Source of the DNA: Tethya wilhelma
Taxonomy: Eukaryota > Porifera > Demospongiae > Tethyida > Tethyidae
DNA length: 64,000 nt
Direction: 5' to 3'
Assembly: GCA_964030475.1 (NCBI GenBank)
Contig: CAXIPT010000007.1
Coordinates: forward strand, 879,072-943,071
Shown here: one piece after another, positions 24,914-35,917 of the stretch
Numbering within the stretch: position 1 is the stretch's first letter
How the letters are laid out: each line of letters starts with the position of its first letter
The notes under the pieces: generated by a model
Told to the model about the DNA's origin: nothing
Databases searched by the model: none
What the model saw: only the letters and a program-made list of their open reading frames with translations
Translations under genes and position numbers: made by a program

Positions 24914-26657
24914 GGGTTCAAAGTGCTCGTGGAAAGAGAGTGGATCAGTTATGGCCACAAGTTTGGTGATCGTTGTGGCCACACCTCTGAGGATCTCAAT
25001 CAACGTAGCCCCATCTTCCTCCAGTGGTTGGACTGTGTCCATCAGCTCTTGAGACAGTTCCCTTGTAGTTTTGAGTTCAACTTGAACTACCTAGTAAGTC
25101 TGATAATAATATACTATAATACTGTAGCTGTTGATTTGTCCCTCTCTGGTGGTAAGAAACATCTAACTAGCTACTATAATAGTATATATGTGCACCCCTG
25201 CTGACTGGTAATTAACTGTCAGAGCACACACATTTTATTATTGGCAGATTGGCAGTTTTAGTTCCGTATTAAATCCACCAAACAGTCTTTTTTGCGAAGC
25301 ACATAAAGAGTACATGAATGGCTGCATGCGCTACCACCAAACTAAAATTTGCCAATCATGAAATTTGGGACAATCCACCAATATTTTGTGCTATAATTTT
25401 ATGGTATTTTTCTATGATTTATGTATGCAGTATAAATTATTTATTTCTACCATGCTCTCCTCCAACACTCTGCTCTCAGGTGAAGCTAGGCCAGCACTGC
25501 TACTCCAGTCTCTATGGCACCTTCCTGACCAATAGCATGAGGGAGAGGGAGGAGACGAGGGTAGCAGAGGACACTACCCCCGTCTGGGCACTCTTGCATG
25601 ACCGCAATACAGATTTTATCAACTACCTCTATGCCAAGACTACTGAGGTATGCAAAGATTTACTAATAGTATCCAAGCAATTACTGAAATATGCAAAGAT
25701 TTACTAATAGTATCCAAAAATTTTACTAATGTTTTATTGATAGTATCCAAAATTTTACTGAGATATGCAAAGATTTACTAATAATATCCAAAAATTTACT
25801 GAAGTATACAACTTTTGTGACTATTATACTGAAAGTATACTGACAGTGGGTGTGTCCCTCTTGTTCAGGTGCTCCGCCCAGTTTCTCGTATTCAAAACAT
25901 CCTCCTATGGAAGGAAATGTACTCGACCACACCCCTCAATGCATACCCGTCAGAAAATAGGTGGAGCCTACCACAACTAACCACACCCCCATTGCCCCTT
26001 GCACCCAAAGATGCCAAGTCAGCAAGTAGCCCAACCAGTCCCCTATCGCTGCACCCCAACGGACCGATGTTGAACATCAGCGGACAAGAGGAGGACATCG
26101 AGAGAGAGGAGTACGCCTTGAACGAGAGAACAGTCACTCCCGACCCCCTCCTAGCAACACAGGAGGAGCAGCACGAGTCGGCCATTAGTGCTGAGAAGAA
26201 GAAGGAAATGGAGGAGCTGAAGGATGAGAGAGAACTGGCCAGCGTCAGTGAAGGAGAGCGTCATGAGGTGGTCTTCCACAGCTGTGCCAGCAGTAGCAGT
26301 AACAGTCCAGACAGTCACGAGAGCCTGCACATCGTAGCGAGGAGAGAGTCTCTGCACAACACCAGCGGCAATAATGGTGACACCACTCTTCTCTCTCCCA
26401 AGAACGAAGAAGCCTTTTGTGGAGGAGACGGGAACAGCTTCACATCCCCAGCGGCCATTACTAGCGGTGGTGGTGGTGGTCCCGGTAATGGTGCTCCTGA
26501 AGGTCCTCCATTGTCCCTCGTAGAACTGCAGCCTGTGAGAAGCAGCACTCCTAGCAAAGATCCACCTTCACATCACGGCCATCACGATGTCGTGGCTGTC
26601 ACTGACTCTCTCTCTCCCTCCCGGACAAACAGACAACCAGTTAATCAGTTGATGTAA
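22980..26657 (+). CDS. Myotubularin-related phosphatase (MTMR3/4 type), catalytic part
   Basis: Myotubularins remove the 3-phosphate from PI3P and PI(3,5)P2 on endosomal membranes. Exons: 22980-23106, 23202-23315, 23430-23815, 24060-24168, 24244-24439, 24914-25093, 25480-25647, 25869-26657. Family blocks: [52 protein letters not shown], then the CX5R signature in [12 protein letters not shown] near 24350-24385. The signature Cys, Asp and Arg are all present, so the phosphatase looks active. The closest pattern is MTMR3/MTMR4. The PH-GRAM region before the gap is missing. The last exon is a long Ser/Glu-rich tail whose reading frame runs into scaffold-gene intron sequence at about 26644, which supplies the TAA at 26655-26657. 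The FYVE domain expected of MTMR3/4 is therefore absent. Confidence 0.92.
23999..24058 (+). repeat. (CT)n microsatellite abutting a splice acceptor
   Basis: The repeat runs directly into CTCTAG before the exon at 24060, the second such arrangement in this window. Confidence 0.95.
24823..24911 (+). repeat. (CT)n microsatellite with one N, abutting a splice acceptor
   Basis: About 90 bases of CT, with an N at 24876, end in CTCTCAG immediately before the exon at 24914. Confidence 0.95.
25646..25810 (+). repeat. Intronic tandem repeat of about 50 bases
   Basis: Roughly three imperfect units containing atgcaaagatttactaata and tatccaaaaattttact fill the myotubularin intron between 25647 and 25869. 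The first unit overlaps the donor site. Confidence 0.7.
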
Positions 26658-26668
26658 AAGTATTGTAC

Positions 26669-29600
26669 CGTTTTTGAGGCTCCTGGGCACTGGATATCAG
26701 AGAGAGATGTTGTTCCTGTAAGATTTTAAGAGGAAAAAAAATACCAACAGGATTTTTTTTTACATTCAGTTTCTACGCCATGCATTTCTTCAATAGCTTA
26801 ATGTAGTATGGATCAATACTTACTTTTTGTGCAAGAGATTTTCTGATTTTGTAAAGCTCCTTTTCAGCAGATTTGAGCTCTGCATTCTGACGTTGAAATT
26901 CGCCACGCAATGAGGCAAGGGTGACTTCGTGAACCGACAGAGATCTCTGAAGGTTCTGCACCCTGGTGTTGTCTCCCACGTTGCTGTTGTGAAGTGACCG
27001 GTAACTGGCAAGATCAGCCTCAAGACTGGCTACCAGAGAGTCCTGCAAATACAAAAGGGTTTTAGCAGTAAGACTATATAATTCTCTTTTTGGCACATGT
27101 AATGAGGAGTAAGCTCTAGTTGATTATAATCTAATTGGTCTACTGACAGCTGCACTATTTTAACTGCTACTTACTCTTGTCTGTTGTTCTCTCTTGAGTC
27201 TGTCTCTCTCGTTGCGCAGTGACAGTGCTATCTGTTCCCTCTGAGAAGCTTCTGTTGCCATTCTTGACAGTTGCTCCCTCAGTTCTTTCACATTCTTGTT
27301 GGAAAGCTCCTGCTGCTGTTTAGAAGTCATCTCCACAGCTTGAAGGGTCTTCTGAAGAGCCAATGCCTATACAATCATAGATACATCAATACATGGGTAT
27401 ACTATGGAATTCTCAAATTATAAGGATCCATATAGGCATATACTCATTCGGTTATAAATTTTATCAGTTCTACAGGACAGGTTTTGAAACAGCTGCAGGT
27501 AGTTTACCTGATCTGAGTTGACTTGTGCTTCTTCCAGCTGGACTCTGAGTTGATGGATGGTCTCTTCTTTGAGGGCCAGGTCTCTTTCCAGTGATCTGAT
27601 CTGCTGGCTGTGCTCAGAGAGTAATCTCGACACCTGCTCCAACTCTTGAGATTTCTTTTGAAAGGAAGCCATTTCTTCTTCCTACAGAAAGTTATTGAAT
27701 GCAGGATGGGATACATAAGCATGTGAAATAATAATTATAAACAAACACATTTTACACACCATGTTTGCTTTCTGTGTTTGCATTTCTTGCAAGGCCTTTT
27801 CTTTCTCTTGTAAATCGTACGTCAAATTGTTCACTGCGTCGCTGTATTCACTTTGAATCTTTTCCAACATCATTCTCGATTCTGTCTGATCAAAGTTGTC
27901 AGGGGAATCTCGTGCGCTGTTCAGCACCACTACCATATCCTCCAGCTTACGATTGGCAAGTGTCAACTCGTCCATCTGTTCCTGTAGAGCATGTATGACG
28001 TTGTTGTTGGCTTGTTGCTGGGACTGAAGTTCGTTTCTGAGGGACTCGTTTTCCTGAGAGAGAGACGCTACTCTATTCTCCAACTCATCTTGGTTTTGTT
28101 GCTGGAGAGACAGTGAGTCCAGCTGCAATTGTAGGACAGATTTGTCCTTTTCCAGACTCTCAATGCAAGCCAAAAGTGTGGAATAGTAGTTTTCAAAATC
28201 CGATCCACTGCTTGGACTTGATTTTAGCTCCCTGCTAACTGAAGGACGGCTGGGTGGACTTGATGTAGCTGGAGGACTTGATCTGACCTCTTCATTGACT
28301 GAAGGAGGACTAGCACTAGCAGTAGTAGCAGGTGACACAGTTCTTGATTTTGGAGCTCCTTCTTTTTGTCTGATTTCAAACCGATGACTGTTTCTCTGAG
28401 GCCAACTTAACTGCTGCCTGAGAATAGCTTGCTTTGAGTCCACCATACTGCTGGTTACTGCATGGTATTAGAATAATCGTGCATCTATGTGTTCTGAATA
28501 ATATTTTTGGGGCGAGCCTGAGCGAGCCCCAGATAGCGAGTTGTACGTCGGGACCGTCTGTCTGTCTGTCATCGTTGGGTCTTGTACGCTCACCTAAGCT
28601 ATTTCTAGCTAACATAATGATCGACCCGTACCATGTACCATGCATTACTTACGCATGCGCATAAGTTTAGACATAGATAATATATACGCTTCACGTGGAT
28701 TGGAAACGAGATAGTTTACGGAGTGGTCCGCGGAATTTCTATTTGCAGACATCGGTATGGCCAGCTGCTCGAGTAGAGAATGGATGGAGTGTGCTTAGCT
28801 CTACTTCTGGCAAAGAAATTGAAAAATCAACACGAAAACGTTCAGAAGAGATTACGTTTACCTCGGGACTTGATTTAGTTCTGATGCTAACGTCTACCAA
28901 TGGATCTAAATGCTACTAGTGGCTTATACTTCGGTTATGGCAGTACTTGTGCAGGGCTACTCAAGTTTCTATAGCCAGTTCAAAACAGTGCTTGCTCAGG
29001 ATGTCATAGTTGTGAGCATGTGGACTGGGAGAGGCTATATCTACACCTAGCTTTATGGTCAAAAGAATTCTAGAGCACTCAAATGCTTGTGTAACAAATA
29101 GCACAAACTTGTGCAGGGGCAACTGCAATTGTACAGATTTGCAAGACACATTACCTGCTTCTTTTTGAAGTACTAAGACACCTTTACTGGGCCGGGTATA
29201 CTTGAAGTTTTCCAAGTGAACAGCAAGCGTTTAAAAAAAAGCACAAAACATGGCAATTTTAACACTGAATTCAGTAAATTCTGCGTTTTCCGTATTGGTG
29301 CCATACCGATGATTGCGAGCACGGTTTTCCAGTATACGGAGGCGTTTCTAATCCACGTGAAGCGTATATATTATCTATGGTTTAGAGTGTGCACGTGTTT
29401 TCGAGACAGTCGATATCCGCGATCGAGAAATCAGACAGATGTTAGCTAGAGCAGAACAGTTGAGAAATGGTTCTTCTAATAGCTCAGAGGTTGACTTAGA
29501 CAGTTGCTAAGCATATCTTATGAGAGAAAGGCACAGGAACAGTTTAACAGCAGTGCCCAACAGAAAGATAGGCAGATTCTGAGAAACTGCAAGTAGAAAA

Positions 29601-31134
29601 ACGGTGTTGCCAGGCTTGCTCAATATACAGTGTCAGAGGGTAAGAGATACCACAACCGTAGATTTTACATGTCTCATTAGCAATCCTTCGTGTAAACAAA
29701 CTTCTGATGTTCACACCACAGGCACAGTCATTTGAACACTGTACTGGCAGTGACAGCCGCCAGATATATCTATACCATAATTTGTCATTCTGACAAATAT
29801 TCTTCATACATTCGTACCCAGGCCCCTCCTCCTCTAAAAATAAGGAGGGAGAGGAGGGAGGGGCCTGGGTGAGTGAAAGGTCAAAGGAGAGAGCCTGGGT
29901 ACGAGGCTACATTCGCTGTACAATTCATGCAAAAAGCTGCGCTCGCTCAGGCTCGCCCCACAATGCCTTGCATTCTTCTAGTATATGTGTGGATTTGTTT
30001 TTAAGTTTACCTACCATTTGGTATTGCTGCTGTTTGCCAGATACAGTAAAGAGATGGATCACTTTCTGTCATGTTAGCCTTGTTCAGTGCTTTTGCCACC
30101 AACTGCTCAGCTGTAGTGCTTGTGTCAATCATAATACACTTATAGAGGGTACCTGGAACAAATGATGAGACGTGCATATATAATAACATGATAATTATTA
30201 AGTCATGAAAGAGCTTCTGTGATTTATACCTTTCTGAACTTTGTCCATATACAATCTGACAAATCCCTGACGTGGTTTTTGTGCTGCCTTGGCTGGAGAT
30301 ACAGCTTCACTCTCAGTAGCAGGCGGTGAAGAAGAAGAAGGAGAAGTAACTGCCCTGTTCTCCTCCTTTTCCACATCTGGTTTCAAACTCACAGCTACTG
30401 GCTCAGAAGTCTGCTCTTTCACGGGTCCATCTTGTTCTCTCGGTCCAGACTCCTCGCTACTCTCCATGCTACTGCTGCTACTACTGCTCCTTCCCATCAG
30501 AAGGTTTGCATTTGCTGGGAGAGTTGCACCCTTCTTTGGTGTTGGCTTGTTGAGCAGAGAGGCAGATGGCATTGGTGGTGCAGTCATGGATCTCTCTCTC
30601 CCTCTTCCAGTGGGTGGCAGGCTAGCTAGCCACTCACTGGTCACACCATTGCTGACCCAAAACTCGCCACCATTGTTGTGGATTTCACGACTGAGGGTTA
30701 TGTCTTCACTTCCTCTCCTTCGTCTCTCTGTACGATAATGGTCACATGATATTAAGAATAAAATATTCACGTTAATCTATAAGTGAACTGTGAACAGTGA
30801 ACTCTGTATTACGAAGAGTGAACTGCATGTGTACTGCGAACAGTGAACAGTGAACATGTACTGTTAAAAGTGAACTGTTAACTGTATACTGTGAACAGAC
30901 CTATTTGTTGTTGGTAGGGAGATCTTCCATTGGTTGCTGGGTAACCTCCATCGTCATCCATTTGTACTTTCCTGATGTTTGGCGTAGAGCGTGAGTGCAC
31001 ATAGGAGGTGAAAAGGAACTGTCCAATGGCCGACGGATCGAGCTCAATAGTGTCGTCCAAGACTGGGCTCTTCAGAGCATCAACAGCTGCTTGTAGCTTC
31101 TTCCAGTCGTCAGAGTTATAGGTGTCAACGGTCA
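26669..31134 (-). pseudogene. RA-coiled-coil scaffold gene, copy 2 (both ends missing)
   Basis: Internal exons only: 30901-31134, 30230-30727, 30011-30152, 27760-28450, 27508-27681, 27175-27366, 26824-27042 and 26669-26715. The frames are open and nearly identical to the other copies, with one proline-rich SPPATS unit fewer in the 27760-28450 exon. The SAM exons are absent upstream, where EF-Tu sequence begins. The PDZ and C-terminal exons are absent downstream, where the myotubularin begins. A 1.45 kb element sits in the intron that splits the RA domain. The donor there is shifted to GTAAAC, changing one residue but keeping the frame. Without a start, an end or the PDZ it is unlikely to give the normal product, although the open frames imply recent origin. 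Confidence 0.75.
28509..29959. mobile_element. 1.45 kb DNA-transposon-like insertion with 19-bp perfect inverted ends
   Basis: The left end ggggcgagcctgagcgagc is the exact reverse complement of the right end. A second inverted repeat of about 38 bases lies inside (28670-28708 against 29343-29383, both around tatacgcttcacgtggatt). The empty homologous introns at 10386-10444 and 50380-50435 lack it. Bases 29960-30001 are also extra here, and no clean target-site duplication was found, so the outermost boundary is uncertain. No open frame encodes a recognisable transposase. It also contains a hairpin of the cctgggtacgaggcta family near 29815-29912. It is probably a non-autonomous or composite element. 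Confidence 0.75.
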
Positions 31135-31149
31135 CTGGATTGGGGATGT

Positions 31150-31262
31150 ACTTGTGTTAACACATGTACATAACTCCAGTTATGACCAATGTACATACAC
31201 AGTTATAACTCAGGTTATAACCAATGCACATACGCAGGTTATGACCAATGTACATATAATTT
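31150..31262. repeat. Minisatellite at the EF-Tu/scaffold junction
   Basis: Imperfect units of about 28 bases with ttataaccaatgcacatacg occupy the spacer between the EF-Tu exon and the first scaffold exon. They recur at 41073-41180. Homology with the intact scaffold locus ends just before this array, after ggattggggatgta. Confidence 0.7.
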
Positions 31263-31310
31263 AGTTTCCTCGTCTACAGTATTTTGTTTGTGTGTGTGTT
31301 CTCAACTAAC

Positions 31311-32696
<1,386 letters not shown>

Positions 32697-33682
32697 CTTC
32701 AATGGTACACGTGGATCTGCTCAGTCGGAGTTATACGGAGTGTCATACTGTAAGTAGTCTAGTATACGGAAACCACGTGGTGAACAAGGGATGCAAGTTG
32801 CAGCTTTCTCTGGCAAAAGACCCTAACGAAAGAATGTGAACTATATTCCTGGTCAGGTCACCATAGAGTATGCTACCTGTGTTCATCATGCTAGGTACGT
32901 TTGCATGTATTTTTATTTGTTTGTTTGTTTGTGAAGGTCATCATTGTTGAGACCTTGTTGTAGAAGTTGACCTAGTCTCCTGCCCAGTCCCCTTTTTTCC
33001 TTTCACCCGCCCCCCATATACAACAAAAACTTTGACAAGGGGCTGGGCACGAGGCTAAAGTTTACCCATCTATATTAATTGGTACTATCATCCAGCTTAT
33101 GCATATTCATGATTGTTGGTCCGGGCAGAAGAAATACGGCAGTCAGGTTGACTGCTGAGCTATAGCACTACCTAATTACTGTACGTGCGCTGTTGTTCAA
33201 AGATGCCTGCTTCATGCAGCTTGAGCTAGCTCAGAACTGGTAATGGTTGGCACAAAAGAAAACTAGTATTTTGATCAAGTTTGTTATCAGTTACAAGATT
33301 GGTGACTAATAGTCTGTGGGTTAATGAAGCATTTTGATTTCCTCCATTCCATAGTAACTCACATGAGACTACAATGTCATGAATTAGTTTGTCTCTAAAC
33401 AATGAATTCTTATCATTTCCTTTATGAATACTCCCACACACAGTCACATGCATCAGTGCACACACCTGGCACATGCACAACAATAGACCATTGTTTCCAC
33501 ATGAATGCTTTTAAAGGATGTTAATTGTTCTCCCACAAAACTGAGTGAGTGAGTGACAAATATATGGTCCAAAAACAGGGAGGAAAAGGGAAAGAAAAAA
33601 ACAACAAAAGAAATGTTTACATGAACACTAAGTTAGCTATACACAAAGCAATGATAAACAGTCACATAGATGATAATGCAAA
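32697..33682. other. Intergenic spacer, second copy
   Basis: This is homologous to 12148-13120. It carries an intact palindromic repeat of about 85 bases (32973-33057) with ends tagtctcctgcccagtcccc and ggggctgggcacgaggcta. No gene was seen. Confidence 0.75.
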
Positions 33683-34952
33683 CTAAGCACATTCCTCTCT
33701 CTCAATCTCATCAGCTACACCGTTTTGTCCTATTTTTTGAGAGCTGTAACCAAAGCACTCCACGTAAGCTGATGGCCACATTTCTTGATCACCTTGTCTT
33801 CTCTTTTCAACCAAGCTTCCACCATGTCACCAGGGAGGGTCTGCATTTTCTTAAGGTTGAACACATTCAAGCCTAGCGCACTACCAAGTTCTATAATCTG
33901 AGGGTTGTCCAGTTTTTTCAAATAGCGACAGATATCGTACCAATCACTCCCATCTACAGAACCACAAATATATTGTTGCAGTAGACTTAGTGAGTAAACA
34001 TGCATTAGTACATAAAGGGTGTAGCAGCTGTCGGTGTACCAGAGGCGGAGGAAGCTATTTTTAGGTGGTCAGGCTAGACTAACCTGGACTGAAGGCTCAG
34101 GCCCTCTAGGGGGTCTGGGGGCATGCACCCCCAGAAAATTTTGAGATTTTTTTTGCTCAGAGGTGGATTCTGGGGCATTCTGGGCCACACACACATATAC
34201 ACATGCATTACACTTGTATTGGATACAGTGAAAAAAATTACTTTTATAATTTGCTTGATAAAAATTAATTATCTTTAAAACAACTATTCTGCACAAAAGA
34301 AACATTCAAAATTTTGTCAAACTGGCCATGTCTAGCGACACACTAAACTGAGTAATTTACCATGAAGCTCGCGCACGTGCAATAAACTTTAAACGACCCT
34401 TTACCTATTCGCTTTTTTAGGGAAAAAAATGGTCAGGCCATAGCCTGATTGGCCTGACTGGTTGCTCCGCCCCTGTGTACACTCACCAATAACATTGGAG
34501 GTAGAATCAGAGGTTGGTTGAGGAGGACTGGTACTGATAGTTTTTGGTGGAGTAACTGTTGCACCTGCATTGCTAGTCCCAGAGTCCTTTTGATCCTGGG
34601 CCTCCTATTGTAAAAAACATATATTTTGCGAGGCATAATTATCAGTATGCAACAAAACACAGGCTACTATACCTACAAACACAAATGAGTACACATGTGA
34701 CTATGTGGTTACCTACCTGGTTGTTTCTCAGTAGCTGGTTAACGTCAAATTCCTTGAAACATTGAGGACATTCTGACTTTTATGGCCGGTCCTCCCCTTC
34801 AAAATAGTTGATGTAACGTACAGCGTTTGTCTTCCCACACTTGCAAGAAGCCACCATAATATCTCAGTCCTTCAAAGTTGCTGTGTAGGCAAATCTTTCT
34901 GAGGTACTCAGTATGGAATCTATTAATGTGGTCGGCAGGAGTCCTTGGGTCA
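33683..34952 (-). pseudogene. Decayed ROCO tail, copy D (Cys-rich and Death exons)
   Basis: Only the last three exons of the ROCO gene are present: 34717-34952, 34487-34604 and 33683-33953. The first has an in-frame TAA (EDRP-stop-KSECPQC, near 34781) and an 11-base deletion next to the CKCG motif. The Death exon has a one-base deletion in an A run near 33736, so the frame stops at ALKK. At least three disabling changes make this a true pseudogene. A MITE has inserted in the intron between the last two exons. The upstream end is joined without Ns to a scrap of EXOSC9. Confidence 0.9.
34040..34475. mobile_element. 436-bp MITE with 5-bp target duplication
   Basis: The imperfect inverted ends are cagaggcggaggaa and ttgctccgcccctg. 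They are flanked by the direct repeat tgtac (34035-34039 and 34476-34480). The interior includes the palindrome gggggcatgcaccccc and encodes nothing convincing. The CAGRGGCGGA ends resemble those of some hAT-like elements, but a 5-bp duplication is not typical of hAT, so the superfamily is left open. Confidence 0.8.
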
Positions 34953-34961
34953 AAATTTTTT

Positions 34962-35048
34962 AGAAACTTGTCAAACTATAGAAAAGGTACTAATGCTCAG
35001 ACTATATCAGTAGTAATTGGTAAGAGGAAAAGGAAACAAAAGAAATGA
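34962..35048 (+). pseudogene. EXOSC9: EXOSC9 3'-end fragment
   Basis: About 87 bases match the end of EXOSC9 (6440-6542): tgtcaaact, aaaaggtact, aatgctcag, then aggaaacaaaagaaatga with the stop codon. Several substitutions, a deletion and an internal stop show decay. It follows directly on the ROCO copy D exon, in opposite coding orientation. Confidence 0.8.
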
Positions 35049-35917
35049 CATTAATTTTGCTTTTAATATAGACTTTATAACTACATGTAACCTATAATTA
35101 TATGACCCAGGATTGAAATAAGAATCTTTTCTTTAATGTGCTTATTTTATTCAATCAAAAAAATTTTTATTACCACTTTTTTACCTGTGTATTTACAAGA
35201 TCTCTTGTGGTTTAAATTTTATAATAATTTTCTATCTGTTGTATGTATACTTAACTACAAATTGACACATGTTACGACATTGTATGCATGATGTGTAACA
35301 CCAGAGGTCGAAATAACTTTTTTAGAGTGCAAGGTCAAAATGTCGGTACAAATTATGTCATTTGTGCGGTCGTTTTACTAAAGCGCACGGCCATTTAAGC
35401 TGACCACATTTATAGTACTAGTGTTTACAGAGAGACACAAGGGTATGGCCTGCTTGTAGGTATAATGTGCAAAACTGACATTGCCAGCATTCGCATCCAC
35501 TATTGTCTTGTTAGGGTATGCAACAAACAATTATATCGATCTATAGTGTATGTGTGACAGTGTAGAATGATTTCCTTCATTCTATTGCAAACCACACGCA
35601 ACTAATGTCATGAATATTAGCTAACATGCAATAATCATTCTCATTATCCCTTATCTATAGTCCACCTCATAGTCACAAGCTTTAAGCATGCATCAGTGGA
35701 CACACCTGGCACAATAGCACAGCTAGTGTGTTCATTATGAATGCTGTTATTCTTCCACAAACTGTAGAAAGTGAGTTTAATAAGAATTGAATTAACTATG
35801 TAAAGAGGGAGGAGGAAAATTATATAATATACCTGTCCATAAAGATAATTGGTCACACAAAGCAATGGTAACAGTCACAGAATAAACATTATATAGATAA
35901 CATAATATAGATCTTGT
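35049..35917. other. Unassigned intergenic DNA
   Basis: This AT-rich stretch lies between the EXOSC9 scrap and ROCO copy C. Part of 35600-35917 resembles the 3' flank of other ROCO copies (spacer sequence with ttatgaatgct and cacacctggcac). The block around 35300-35420 (gaggtcgaaataacttt) is not recognised. No gene was supported. Confidence 0.5.

Noticed and set aside
28376..29807. Short frames inside the TIR insertion as transposase remnants
   Set aside because: None exceeds 100 residues and none shows a DDE or other transposase pattern.
34069..34305. 78-residue frame ending VHAPRPPRGPEPSVQVSLA
   Set aside because: It lies wholly inside the MITE at 34040-34475 and encodes nothing recognisable.
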